From positions 1-35,751 of the forward strand of contig JAVKOQ010000459.1 of NCBI GenBank assembly GCA_031835245.1: a stretch of 35,751 bases of DNA. The letters run 5' to 3'. Numbering within the stretch: the first letter of the stretch is position 1; the number at the start of each line of letters is the position of its first letter. The translations under genes were made by a program, and so were the position numbers. A model generated the notes under the pieces. It was not told the origin of the DNA, searched no databases, and saw only the letters and a program-made list of their open reading frames with translations. Positions 10,990-22,007 of this stretch are shown here, piece after piece. The stretch is from Balamuthia mandrillaris (Eukaryota > Discosea > Longamoebia > Balamuthiidae).

Positions 10990-12870
10990 TCACGATGTAA
11001 ACGCTATCCTGGTAGGCTCTTGGGAGGGGTCGTTGAGAGCATCCCCTTTGGCTTGGTTTGTGTGTGTGGGTTGCGGGGTGTGTACGTGAGTGTCTTTGTT
11101 GGGCATGCGTCTTTGTGGATTGTTATGCATTGTGGTGTGTTGTCTTGATGCCTTCCTATGAGGTGGTTAGGTGGATCTGTGGGGCGGGTGGGGAGTTGGC
11201 TGGCTGTGGGTTTTGTAGGAGTAGGCCCAGTGGGCGTAGTAAGGGAATTTGGAGGCGAAGCTGTTGTAGGAGAGGAAGAGAGAGGGGAGGGAGGGGGAGG
11301 GGGTTCAGGGGGGAGGGGGCGGGGGAGCAGCCAGCCCTTTTCTGTGAGGGCTTTGTTTCTTGTACAGTAGAAGTTTTGTAGGGCGTTTGCAATTTTGTAC
11401 AGGCTGTCTAGGACTTGTTTTCTTTTTTCTTTGTTTGTCAGGTGAAGGGACACCTGGTGTGGGAGGGCACCTAACCAGATGTCAGTGTTTTCTAGGTTGT
11501 CAATGAAGAGGCGGGCGAGGTTGGGGTTGATGTCTTTGAGGTCTTGGTGGAGGCGTTCTCTGGTTTTGCTCAGTGCTGGGCAGTGACAGACCATGTGGGT
11601 CAAGTCCTCTTCCTCTGTAGAGTTTGGTGGGCATAGTTTGCATGTTGGGCTTTGATAGAGGGGTTTGGAGGCTGTGGGGGAGTACACATTTGCACATAAT
11701 GGGAGAAGGTTGTGGTGTGCACAGAATCTTACATGTTCTGTGTCAATTGGGAGGTATGGTAATTGGATGAATCTGTTTGGTTTTTTGTTTGGAGCTGTTT
11801 CTTTGGGGAGGGTGGCTTTTACCGTTTTTCTTGTGTTATGTGTCCAGAACTTTTGTTGGGTGTTGTCCTTGATGAGGTATTCTGTGGGAGAGAGGCAGAG
11901 TTCTTCTATCAGGGGCCTAGAGGGAAGCTGGGGGGCTTGGCTGGCCAGTTTGTCTGCTTGTTCATTGCCTTGTTTTATGATAGCTGGGTCCGTGAGGGTG
12001 CTTAGTACTTTATCTTGATGTGTGATTTTCTTTTTCCAAGTATTCTTTTGTTTTTTGAGTTTTTCTTTTTGGTGGCTATAGATGTGCTGGAAATCAACTG
12101 TGGCTTCTCGCTCAAGGATAGCTATATCAATGAGTTTGAGGATTGGGTGCTCCTTTCTTCCTCTTGGAGTAGTTGGGTTTCTGTTCTTGAGAGCGTTGAT
12201 ACAGCTCAGGTTGTCTGAGAAGATAGTAATAGGCAGGCTGTTATTACTTTTGACTGCTAGGAGGATGGCTGTTAGTTCCGCATTAAATGAAGTTTGATCA
12301 TTTGGAGTTCTGTATATGATGTTGGCAGGGTCGTTTGGGTTGTAGAAGACACTTGAGCTGTCTCTTCTTTGGAGTGGGATCCATCTGTGAATATTGCATA
12401 GGTACCATTGTTAAGGAGGAGAGGGTTTGTTGGAGGGGAAGTTATAGGGTGGAGAATGCTCTGTATATAATTTTTCTTTTCTTCAATAAACGCATGTGCT
12501 GCTAGGAGCTGTTCTTTATAAGGAGATTGAATAGGGGTTCTTGTGAGGGCTGCCATGTGGCCTGCATAGAGGGCAGGGAATGGCACTCCATTATTTAGGA
12601 GCCGGTCTGAGAGGGATTCCTCTTTAGAGTAAAGTGTAAGGTTGGTTTGCTTTAGTGCTGTAAAGAGTCCTGTGATTGTAAGAAAACTTGATTTAGGTTT
12701 TGGGGTGTGTGTGCCTATTAGAGGGTGTGGTTCTATTTTGCTATTGTAGTTATCAATATTGTCTTTTAGGAGTTGTGCTGAGATTAGTTCAGGTCTTTGT
12801 AATGCGTTATCTATGAGGTGTCGACATAGGAATGCTTGGCATTTAAAGATCATTTGGAATTTCACGAATG
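10990..12870 (-). mobile_element. 5'-truncated LINE (RNase H and C-terminal zinc-knuckle part)
   Basis: On the minus strand a frame from 12865 to about 12350 carries the region after a reverse transcriptase and the start of an RNase H domain (YAIFTDGSHS). It continues, after one frame change near 12340-12350, in a frame open to the stop at 11004. The RNase H acidic residues are all present: D in FTDGS, E in FNAELTAI, D in FSDNLS and D in NEQADKLA. A Cys/His motif follows (CKLCPPNSTEEEDLTHMVCH), typical of non-LTR elements that place a zinc motif after the catalytic domains, and then a Pro-rich tail. The reverse transcriptase itself is missing, so this is a 5'-truncated copy, as is usual for LINEs. 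The order RNase H then zinc motif suggests the I/Tad side of the LINE tree; the clade is not certain. No clear poly-A tail or target duplication was found. The conserved active-site residues argue for a fairly recent insertion. Confidence 0.8.
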
Positions 12871-12891
12871 TGGGTTAAATTATTTGACCGA

Positions 12892-12985
12892 AAAGAAATG
12901 GCAAGGGAAAAAGGGCAGCAAAAAAAGTCCCTGCTTGAGCGGCAGGGACATTTGTGCTGGCCCTTTATTCCCTTGCCATTTCTTT
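12892..12985. repeat. Nested inverted repeat between the LINE and the SH3 gene
   Basis: The left arm 12892-12916 (AAAGAAATGGCAAGGGAAAA, continuing AGGGC) is matched by its reverse complement at 12960-12985 with one extra base. Inside it a 7-bp perfect stem GTCCCTG/CAGGGAC encloses CTTGAGCGG. The right arm is followed by a partial tandem copy (TGGCCCTTTATTCCCTT at 12987-13003). It sits about 120-220 bp upstream of the SH3 gene ATG. Confidence 0.7.
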
Positions 12986-13108
12986 CTGGCCCTTTATTCC
13001 CTTTTTCATTCGTTGGTCATTACATCGAAAGAAAAGAAAAGAGAAAAGAAAAGAGAAAAGAAAATTGGAGATAGAAAGCAGTTAAAAACTTTGCGGTTCG
13101 GGAGAAAG

Positions 13109-13918
13109 ATGTTCAAGACGTTGAAGAAGAAGAAGCGAAAGGATCGACCCCTGCCGCACTCTTCTTCCTCCTCTTCGGGCCTCAGAGCGGGGGGAGGAGG
13201 GCACCACACCGCCTCCACCTACTACGCCCCTCTCCCCGCTTCGCAGCAGCAACAGCAGCACTCGGGGGCGGCCCTGCCCGTGCCTTGCGCCATCGAGGAG
13301 GAAGGGGAGCTCATCCTGGAGGAGGGCCTGCGTGCGATCGCGCTCTACGACCACGAGGCCGCGCAGGAGGACGAGATCCCGCTGCGGCAAGGACAGGTGG
13401 TGCTGGTGTTCGAGCGGGACCCTTCGGGTTGGTGGACCGGTGAGTCGGAGGGCAACTACGGGTTGTTTCCTGGGTACTCTTCTCCCTTCTTTTCTTTCTC
13501 TTTTTCTTTTTTTCTTCTTCTTCTTCTTTTGTGTTTATTTTGGTGTAACTCACACACAAACATGCAACACGCAAATAGCTCTTATGTCGAGCTGATCGAT
13601 CAACCAGAGGACGGCTCGGAGGAGGGCGAGGAGGAGGGCGGCACACCGCCCGAATGGAAGGACAGGTACGAGCAGGAGCAACGCAAGGTGCAGGAGCTGC
13701 AACGGCAGAAGCAGGAGCAGGAGGCGAGGATCAAGCAGTTGGAGCTGGAGTTGAGCGAGCTGAGGAGAGGGCTGGAGCGGAGGGTGGAGCAGTTGGAGGG
13801 CGATCTCTCTAGGGCCAAAGCGCAGCTGGGGGCGGAGATGGGCGAGGCGCTGTCCTCGGTCAAGACGGTGCTGGAGGCCAAACTGGAGGCGGCGTTGCAG
13901 ACGTCCGCCACTTCGTGA
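13109..13918 (+). CDS. SH3 domain and coiled-coil adaptor protein (234 aa)
   Basis: Two exons, 13109-13473 and 13579-13918, join in phase. The N-terminus is basic (MFKTLKKKKRKDR), then Ser/Gly/Gln-rich. A single SH3 domain follows at about residues 72-127: ALYDHEAAQEDEIPLRQGQ, the Trp pair in DPSGWWTG, and FPGSYVELI across the splice junction. All core SH3 residues (ALYD, WW, G-x-FP-xx-YV) are present. An acidic linker leads to a strong Gln/Glu/Leu coiled coil (about 140-225), so the protein probably forms dimers. It should link proline-rich ligands to a membrane or the cytoskeleton; the basic start could bind membrane lipids. The partner is unknown. No close named family is recognised. Confidence 0.88.
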   Translation: MFKTLKKKKRKDRPLPHSSSSSSGLRAGGGGHHTASTYYAPLPASQQQQQHSGAALPVPCAIEEEGELILEEGLRAIALYDHEAAQEDEIPLRQGQVVLVFERDPSGWWTGESEGNYGLFPGYSSPFFSFSFSFFLLLLLLCLFWCNSHTNMQHANSSYVELIDQPEDGSEEGEEEGGTPPEWKDRYEQEQRKVQELQRQKQEQEARIKQLELELSELRRGLERRVEQLEGDLSRAKAQLGAEMGEALSSVKTVLEAKLEAALQTSATS

Positions 13919-14417
<499 letters not shown>

Positions 14418-17400
14418 TTAATCCTCGCTCCACTGCTGCAACTTCTTGATGACATCCAAAAAAGAAGGTCTATTTTTTTGGAGTGAACAGGAGTGTGTGA
14501 GCAAAAGATAGATAGACGAGGGAACTGGGCCCATATCAAACCTTTCCATTGGGTCTGCTTGGAAGCATGCTTCCAGAACTTCATGCAATACAGGTGGAGC
14601 GGAGGGTGGCAGATGCAGCGTTTGCCCGTCGGTAACGCACTCCAAGACTTGCTTGTTGCTTTTCCCTGAGTAGGGCACTCCTCCTGCATTCATCATCTCC
14701 CAAAGCAACACCCCATAACCTTTTTCATTTCAAGGTTAGAAGTCGATTCCATTCCCACCAACCAAGAGAGCAGACGTACTCCAAACATCACACTTTTCGT
14801 TGAACTCGGCCTCTCCAAGCAAGGCCTCGGGGGCTGTCCATCTCACCGGCACTTTGCTCTCTGCAACCTCCCTATTCGCAACCCTTGAGAGACCGAAATC
14901 TAGTCATGTTGGAAGGAGAGAAGCGTAAACAAACAGAAGTGAAGCAAAAACCCAAAGCCAATGATACCTCCAACTTTGACTTCCAAGTCGGCAGTGAGCA
15001 GAACGTTGCGAGCAGCAAGATCGCGGTGAATGATGCCTTCTGAATGCAGGTGATGCATGCCGGTTGCCGCCTGAACCGCCATTTTGATGATGGCCCCAGT
15101 GTTTGGTTGAGGATTGGCACGCAAGTAGTGCCGGAGGTCTCCTTGAGCTAAGTACTCGGTCACTAAACACCAAGGATGGACATCATCAGTGCACACTCCA
15201 AACAATTGCACCACGTTCGTGTGTGGCCTGAGATGTCTGCAAGGATCGGGAGTTAACAAAGGACAAGGAGACATCGCAAAAAGAAAGCAGGCAGGAGAGC
15301 TAACTTCATGATATCCATTTCGGCTTTGAAATTGTCTCGGAGAGCAGGAGAACTCATTATTGCGTTGAACTGCATGGTAAGGACTTAGTTGATTTAACTT
15401 CTTTACAACCGTTTGGGAGAAAGGAGAAAAGGAACAAACCATTTTGATGGCGACACGTGTCTCCCTCCAGCGACCACGCCAAACAACCCCAAATTGTCTG
15501 TTACAAAGTAAAAACCATGAAAGAGAGCCCAGAATGAAAACAACCTTCGACATACCCTTTTCCTATCTCTTCCTCAAACTTCAGCTCCGCAAACGGTATT
15601 TCCCATTGAATACCTCTCTCCTCGAACGAGTTTTGGTGGGGGGAAGCTGAGCTGAAGGCCTTCGGGGTGGCATACAATTCCATTTCAACATTGGTATTCT
15701 CGAGGTCTTGCATTTCTAGCTTCTGTCGCCGCAGTGACGCTCTTCGTTGGCGATACACGATGCAAACAACGGTGGGAATGACCACAGCCAAAAGCAAGCC
15801 TACCCCGACTCCTATTATCACCCACACCCAAGTGCCGATAACCGGGTCCTCTGAGGCGTCATCAATGCGGCCGCTGTCTTCAGCGTACACTGAGATAAAG
15901 TTTGATGAGAATGCTTGAGGTTAGTTTGTGGAGTTCAACGAAGAAATATAAAGCGTAACGTGCCCACCGTGGATAAAATGATGAACCTGGTGGTAAACGG
16001 GGTTCTGAATGGTGTTCGTATACGGGCTGCTGCAGTCCACCGAAACTTCTAACTCCTTTACGCGAGCATCCAAGGAAAGGATGAGTCGAGTTTTTGTGGA
16101 AACTTCTGCTCTCAATTCGCTAAAGCCACATTGCGTTAACCTGAGAGGAACACCGTTTGGCTGGGTCTGCAACCCATGATCGATACAGGTGGGATGAAGG
16201 CTTGCAAAATCAACCAATGGCGCATCGCTACCTTGTAGCAGGACGTTGCAGCTGACGTTTCTGGTATAAAGAGCCCCTTTACTGGCGGCGTCCAGAAGTA
16301 AAACAACAGCGTCGTCGAAGATTACCTGCCCCTCACCGGTAACGCCCAAATCATCCTAGGATATAAAAAAAAAATAAGGATCTCATGACAGACTCAACAA
16401 CGACCACAAACCTGTTCCCTCTTTTGCACTGCAGTGGAAAAGCTTTTGCTATCGGAATAAGCGGATTCCAACGACTCCGAGCTGTGTTCCCCTTCTTCAG
16501 GATTCCAATTTACAAACTCCACTCCAACATCAACACCGTCCAACGGTTCTATAACCATAACGTTCAACATTGATGAAACTCCACTTTCGACGGCATCCCC
16601 AGCTTCATCATAACAAGAGAAGGAAACGTTGAAGGAAGGGGTCCCCGCAAGCCCTGTTTTCGCAGTGATTGATATTTGAGCAATGGTGTCTCCAGGATGG
16701 GCATTCACCAAACATGAAACGACCATATCCGGTTGGTAAGAAACATTGCAGTCGCTTGCCAGAGCATCACTTCCGTTGAAGGTCAGAGCGGGAGATGAAA
16801 AATTCCAGTAACAATGTGATCCCAATGATGACGAAGGACCGTTGTTTTGTATTAACGTTCTGATGTGCGATACCTCCAAGAACTCAAGAGTCTCTTCCGT
16901 TTCAGCTATCAACAAGCCATAGGATTAAAAATAATGTTGGTGCAAGTGGAGGAAGGTCATATTGACTGGGGTAATGTACCATAGAAGGAAGAAGTGAGAT
17001 CCCAGACAGCAGAGACGTTGAAGTCATAGTACACATCGGGTACAACCGCCACAAGTGTGCCAGAGGCTGAGCAATTACTGACCTGCACTTGGACAAAACC
17101 TCGATAATCTGGGGATGGCTTGATGCCAAACGAGGATACCAAACCTTTGCAAACATCATAAAAAAGCCGTTACAAGTCGGAAGAGTTTAATCCAATAAAC
17201 TACCTCGGCACTCACCTTCTTTGTTAGGGGATACAGCAGAGCTGGCAACGCATCTCCATTGATTGGAGTCTGGCACAGGGACACAGTTGCTGGGAGCAAC
17301 CAGGAATTCTTCTTTAGAAACAGCCAGGTCACAAGCGGCAGTTCTAGCCACAGACGGTCCTTGATTGCTAACTTTGATCTGCATCATGGCAGACTCACCC

Positions 17401-17530
17401 GCAACGTAATCGGATGTAAGGGGTTCAATGGCAGCATCCAGGGTAAATCTAGGTTCCCCTAGCATGAGGTCGGAAGTTGCAGTGATCCTTGAAAGAACTT
17501 GTGTCCACCAATCTCCTGCATGTTTTCGTT

Positions 17531-17567
<37 letters not shown>

Positions 17568-18139
17568 AAGAAAGAAATGACAAGAAAGAAACGACAAAAG
17601 AAAGAAAGAAAAAAAGATAGAAAGAAAGAAAGGAAAAAACAAACGACAAGAAAGATAGAAAGAAATGGAGAGAATTACCACGAGTGACAGTGTAGGACGT
17701 CAGCCATCCCTGAATCAGGAGTGGTGAAACAGCGTCCGGGGGAATATTTACACGGACCCTAAACTGGCCATTTATAACGCAGGTGTTTTCACCACAACTA
17801 TTCAGATCTGTTCGCCTGCAAGCAAAGTCACTACATTCCCAGTTGGGTTCTGCAGTTGCGTCTTGTTTTGTTTTGCTTGAATGAGACTTCCGTTGCCAGT
17901 TTATCGAAAACAAATATGCTGGGGTGCGTACATTGCTCTGCCACTTCGCTGCTGGCGTAGCGAAACTCGCAGACGGACCTCAGCAACTCTGCACTCGCAG
18001 CTTGGAAAGTGACGGTTGCATAATCCCCAGGGGTTGGGTTCGTGGGTTCAATCGTAAGGACCGTCCACCCTTCCTCTTGCCCAAAGGCTACCGCGCCCAC
18101 CAAGAGTAGCACAAGTAACAACACGTGCTGAGCCACCAT
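14418..18139 (-). CDS. Receptor tyrosine kinase-like protein (945 aa)
   Basis: Thirteen exons join in phase: 18139-17932, 17861-17679, 17515-17216, 17144-16980, 16905-16412, 16355-15968, 15913-15556, 15497-15440, 15369-15305, 15236-14968, 14899-14780, 14719-14542 and 14469-14418. A signal peptide (MVAQHVLLLVLLLVGAVAFG) starts a Cys-containing beta-sandwich ectodomain of about 580 residues; the part with VSNQGPSVARTAACDLAV resembles DUF11/integrin-like folds. One membrane helix lies at about 604-632, with a basic stop-transfer (YRQRRASLRRQ). The kinase domain (about 690-940) has GKGQFGVVWRG, VAIKM, a helix-C Glu in FKAEMDIMK, HRDLAARN, DFG, and VPVRWTAPEALLGE. HRDLAARN and RWTAPE are hallmarks of true tyrosine kinases rather than TKL kinases. 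The activation segment between DFG and APE has no Tyr, so it is probably not switched on by loop autophosphorylation. It should act at the plasma membrane; the ligand is unknown. Confidence 0.9.
17536..17665 (-). repeat. TTTC-type microsatellite in intron 2 of the receptor kinase
   Basis: GAAA units on the plus strand are TTTC units in the sense of the gene. They fill the intron 17516-17678 and supply a polypyrimidine tract. Confidence 0.85.
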
Positions 18140-18658
18140 TCTCAGCGCAGAACAAAAATAAAAAAAGAAAACGTTGGGGAGTACGACTTCGCGATGGAGC
18201 AGCGATAGTATTCTCCATTTTTTAACATTAATTTCGGTCGATCTCCCTTCATCCACTTTGTGTTGTATAAATGATGAGAGAGACGAGGAAGAGGCAAAAG
18301 AAAGAAGAGAGAAAGAAGACAAACGAAGCTTTGGAATGAAAAAAAAATTGGGGAAGTTTGTTCCCGAAAACAAATGACATCGTCATCATCTGCAGGGAAA
18401 AGAAGATCAAGTGGACGCTGCTTTGTGCAGCTGCAGATCATGCTCACCAATGCATAGGATCATAGAGGCATTAACCTGCCTCTCTCTTCTTCCGTCTCTT
18501 TCAAACCCAAAAAAATGGCGGAAAGTGTTGCAAACGAAGCTCGTATATAGTGCGCAAATAGGGCGCTCACCGAAGAGAAGAGAAGAGAAGAGAAGATAAT
18601 GACGAAGAGAAGATAAGAGAAGATAAAGACGAAGAGATAACGACGAAGCGAAGAAGCA
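18140..18658. other. Upstream region of the receptor kinase, no gene seen
   Basis: This stretch should hold the 5' UTR and promoter of the receptor kinase. It contains AG-rich direct repeats of GAGAA/GATAA type at about 18572-18655. Short open frames here show no recognisable protein features. Confidence 0.4.
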
Positions 18659-18780
18659 GGTTCAGCTCTCGGTTGAACTTGATTCCAAAAATAAGAAACG
18701 AAGAGAAACAAAAAAATACGTGCCGAAAACGTCGGTGAAGAAGGAGGGCCAGGCTGTGATCGTGGAACGTAATGGAATTG
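18659..18780 (+). pseudogene. Relic copy of the promoter and first codons of the SPFH gene
   Basis: Bases 18721-18776 match 22859-22917, the start of the SPFH gene, except for a 3-base gap. The motif GGTTCAGCTC(TC)GGTTGAA also appears in both places (18659 and 22759), so the copied block includes upstream sequence with an internal loss of about 40 bases. In the copy the start ATG is ACG, and the frame meets a stop (TAG) soon after the match ends. It lies in the same orientation as its source, 4.1 kb away. It is a truncated duplicate of a host gene, not a working gene. Confidence 0.85.
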
Positions 18781-18856
18781 TGTAGAAGATACCCGGTCGT
18801 CTACTTCACCCTCCTTTTCTGTTCATTTTCTTTTTTCAGAGGCCGTGATTATTTGT

Positions 18857-19115
18857 TGTTCCTTCTTCTTCTGCTTCTTGTTCTTCTTCTTCTTCTTCTT
18901 CTGCTTCTTGTTCTTCTTCTTCTTCTTCTTCTTCTTCTTCTTCTTGTTCTTCTTCTTCTTCTTCTTCTTCTTGTTCTTCTTCTTGTTCTTCTTCTTCTTC
19001 TTCTTCTTGTTCTTCTTCTTGTTCTTCTTCTTCTTCTTCTTCTTCTTCTTCGTTCTTCGTTCTTCTTCTTCTTCTTCGTTCTTCTTCTTCTTCTTCTTCT
19101 TCTTCTTTTTTCATG
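18857..19115 (+). repeat. Long TTC/TTG microsatellite upstream of the FG-GAP gene
   Basis: About 260 bp of TTC units with scattered TTG, TGC and CGT interruptions. It lies 190 bp before the FG-GAP start codon and is pyrimidine-rich on that gene's coding strand, so it could lie in a 5' UTR intron. Poly-Leu, poly-Phe and poly-Glu frames across it are artefacts. Confidence 0.9.
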
Positions 19116-19306
19116 TTGTTGTGCTTTTATTCGAATGGATAAGGCAAATAAAAGACCGGTAATATATCTGTGAATCCAGATGATAGCGCAATAAGCGGTT
19201 CGTTAAACGCACTGCTTGTTGGCCAGGTACTGTTCTTCCTTGGTTAGCACAACACCGGAAGGAAAAACAACACACACAAAAAAAAAATAACACAGGACCG
19301 ACCGTC

Positions 19307-20959
19307 ATGTGGGCATGGGCTACATCTCTCCTCTGTTCGGCGTGGTGGCTAATGGTGGTGCTCCCCGCCGTCTCTTCTCAAGGCTTCCTCCCTGTGAACA
19401 GTTCACAAGCCTTTCCCGCCGGAGTTCCCGATGGTCAGAGTGGCCCAGGGCTGTCCTGGGCGGACGTGGACCAAGACAACCTCCTCGACTTGTTCCTCTT
19501 CGGAGGTGGTGGGTGGTTGTACCACAATGATGGGAACTGGACCTTCTCAAGCATAACCACCGCGCCTTTTCCCCTTTTTCCCATCTACCTTGGCAACAGC
19601 AAGTGGGCTGACTTCAACCAGGACGGCTTTCCTGACCTCCTTGTATGGGGCGAATCTGACATCCCCCACATGGACTTTGCCATGTTGTTGAGGAACGACG
19701 AAGGAGGGAGAAACTTCACAGACGTGACCAATGAAACTCTTCCTGCTTTGGCCGCATGCCAGCACACCAGTTGCGTGATGGAATGGGGAGACTTTGATGG
19801 AGACCAACGAGTGGACCTCTTCGTCTCTACTGGGCTTGGAGCCAGCACGGTGTGCCTCAACAATGGAACCCAACCCACCACGTTCACCGAGGTCAACGTC
19901 TCTGCCACCTTTGCTGGAGTTATACTGGTGAGTTATGGAGAAGTGCGAGCAGGAGATTTCGATGGGGATGGAAAGGATGACTTGGTCTGGGTGATGAACA
20001 ACTCCTCCGGGCTGTATCGCAGCAATGGGGATGGGACGTTCACGGACGTAACAAAAAGCATCATGGCAGAGGGCAGCTCTTTGCCCTCACTTTCCCAAAG
20101 CAGTGCGGATTGGGGAGATGTCAATGGGGACCAACGCTTGGACTTGGTGGTCTGTGGCAGGGCCTCAACACTAAGTGGTGCCTTCTCCGCAGTGTTTGTG
20201 CAGACGGAGGAAGGGCAGTTCAGGGATAGCACAGCGGAGTTATTTCCAGGCGACTTGTTGCCACAAGTTCGCGCCTGCGCAGTACGCTTCGTGGATTTTG
20301 ATGGTGATGCCCTTCTCGACTTGGCCATCACTGGTGAGGACCCTTCGGTCTATGTCTATTATGGAGCATTGTTGAGAAACAATGGGGTCATCTTTGAAGG
20401 TTTGTGGTGGTTCATCTTTCCTTTGCTCTTTATTCTTGGAGAGGAGAACCCTCTGCTCTCCGACGCATGCATCTTGGAGATGTGAGCCCGAACATCTCTT
20501 TCTCTCCTCTCCCACTCACTCACTCTCTCTTTCTTTCTCTGTGGCTGATGGATGAAACCAGACGTGACGGATGTGGAGTTTAGCAGCCCTCCTCCACTGC
20601 CCCTCCAATTTGAAAACCGCATGGAGTGGGTGGATGTGGATGGCAATAGGTCCCCTGACTTTTCCTCCTTCAATAGTGATGGCGTCTTGCTGCAGAGAAA
20701 CACCAGAGCGTTTCCAGAAGATGAGAGCTCCTCCTCCTCCTCTTCTTCTTCTCAACCAAGCAGTTCCTCTTCTACTTCCTCCTCGCCTGAAAGCAATGAG
20801 TCGGATGATGGGGATGATGATTTGTGGTGGCAAGTGACGGTGCCAGTGGTGGTGGTGGTGTTGGTTGCGTTGTGTGTGGTGGCCTTGCTTGTTGTCATGC
20901 TGGTGAACAGGAAGAAGAAGAAAAGAAAGCAAAAGAGTAAGAGTGAGCAATTGTTGTGA
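19307..20959 (+). CDS. FG-GAP/VCBS repeat type I membrane protein (496 aa)
   Basis: Two exons, 19307-20399 and 20562-20959, join in phase. The start codon opens a signal peptide (MWAWATSLLCSAWWLMVVLP). The ectodomain holds at least six FG-GAP/VCBS-type repeats with Asp-rich calcium loops: DVDQDNLLDL, DFNQDGFPDL, DFDGDQRVDL, DFDGDGKDDL, DVNGDQRLDL, DFDGDALLDL, and DVDGNRSPDF across the second exon. Such repeats form an integrin-alpha-like beta propeller that binds calcium. A Ser/Asp-rich stalk follows, then a Val-rich membrane helix (about residues 454-479) and a short Lys-rich tail. It is probably a surface protein for adhesion or ligand binding; the tail has no kinase or phosphorylation module. 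It is divergent from the receptor kinase, about 1.2 kb away. Confidence 0.9.
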
Positions 20960-21093
20960 AGGAATCGAGAAGCCATCTTGCAGTGAAGAAGTTTTCAGAA
21001 CAGAATGTTGAACCCTTTTCTTTCTGTTTTTTAATTCTCGGTCACCGTCAAGAACAGGAACAGCTCTTCTTCTGGCTTACTCTTTTGCAAATG

Positions 21094-21341
21094 CAGAAGA
21101 AGAAGAAGAAGAAGAAGAAGAAGAAGAACAAGAAGAAGAAGAAGAAGAAGAAGAACAAGAAGAAGAACAAGAACAAGAAGAACAAGAACAAGAAGAACAA
21201 GAACAAGAAGAAGAAGAAGAAGAAGAAGAAGAAGAAGAAGAAGAACAAGAAGAAGAACAAGAAGAAGAACAAGAACAAGAAGAACAAGAACAAGAACAAG
21301 AACAACAAGAAGAAGAAGAACAAGAAGAACAAGAAGAAAAA
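21094..21341. repeat. Long GAA/CAA (TTC/TTG) microsatellite
   Basis: About 250 bp of GAA units mixed with CAA, giving AGAACAAGAAG patterns. It lies downstream of the FG-GAP gene. It is purine-rich on the plus strand, opposite to that gene's sense. Lys/Asn-rich frames over it are not genes. Confidence 0.95.
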
Positions 21342-21542
21342 TATCAAGCATACCTCCATCTCCTCCCCTCTTCGCAAGCAAAAAAAAAAAATGGCGGGAA
21401 AGTATTCTGGTTCTAATACCACAGTGTGGAGCACTATTGGAAGGGCAAATAGTCGACACAAAGTGGTATTTTAGAGCTTATGCCACGACAGGAAAAACAC
21501 ACAACAGACAACAGATGCGAAGAAGAGACAATTGGACTAGCC

Positions 21543-21576
21543 GGGGGGCCGGAGGGCGAAGCCCGGAGTGCCCCCC
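21543..21576. repeat. GC-rich nested hairpin
   Basis: GGGGGGC (21543-21549) pairs with GCCCCCC (21570-21576), and inside it GGGC (21554-21557) pairs with GCCC (21561-21564) around a GAA loop. It is the most GC-rich spot in an AT-rich neighbourhood and lies near the Crypton pieces, so it may mark an element end. That link is inference. Confidence 0.5.
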
Positions 21577-21759
21577 TCTACAACGTCACCACTGAACAAA
21601 GAGGCAAAGATAAGAGGATCGCAAATCAACAAAAAGGATGACAAACGGTTATTTTTCCCGCTAGTTTTGTTCCCGCTCATTTTTGTTTCGAAAGATATAG
21701 AACAATAGAGTGTTTTATTTTGCACTTTTTTTTTGGTCTCTCTTTTTGTTGCACACAGA

Positions 21760-21923
21760 AAAGAAGATGCGCAACTTTGTTTGCACTGTTCTGCAGTGAA
21801 GGGCTCCGACTGCTTTTTTCCAGCATAACCGTTCTGCTGAAGCCAACGCATCTCTGCATCCAATACCTCAAACGCGGAACGGAACTCAGCATCTTTTTCG
21901 AGATTCCAAAGCTCATTTTCCAA
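21760..21923 (-). mobile_element. Crypton-type recombinase, N-terminal fragment (inverted)
   Basis: The minus strand encodes WNLEKDAEFRSAFEVLDAEM followed by RWLQQNGYAGKKQSEPFTAE. This matches the N-terminal region of Crypton/DUF3504-type tyrosine recombinases, which have a conserved vLDa-M-x-x-L-Q...KKQ-x-EPlT pattern before the catalytic part. The frame runs on to 21537 but loses all family likeness after the EPFTAEQ motif. The fragment faces away from the C-terminal piece that starts at about 22008. Confidence 0.55.
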
Positions 21924-22007
21924 TCCTCCGCGGTGACGAATCAGCGCCCTTACTTACTCCACACATCAGCGAACTTGCAGTGTATGGCTCTCCGTTAATC
22001 TTGCGCA

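Larger units (their letters stand above)
20960..21759. other. Intergenic region with GAA/CAA repeat and a GC-rich hairpin
   Basis: After the FG-GAP gene comes a likely 3' UTR, then a long GAA/CAA repeat (21094-21341) and a GC-rich nested hairpin (21543-21576). No host gene is supported. Confidence 0.5.

Noticed and set aside
11058-11381. Plus-strand frame with Cys/Gly-rich translation
   Set aside because: It is antisense to the LINE C-terminal tail and has no domain.
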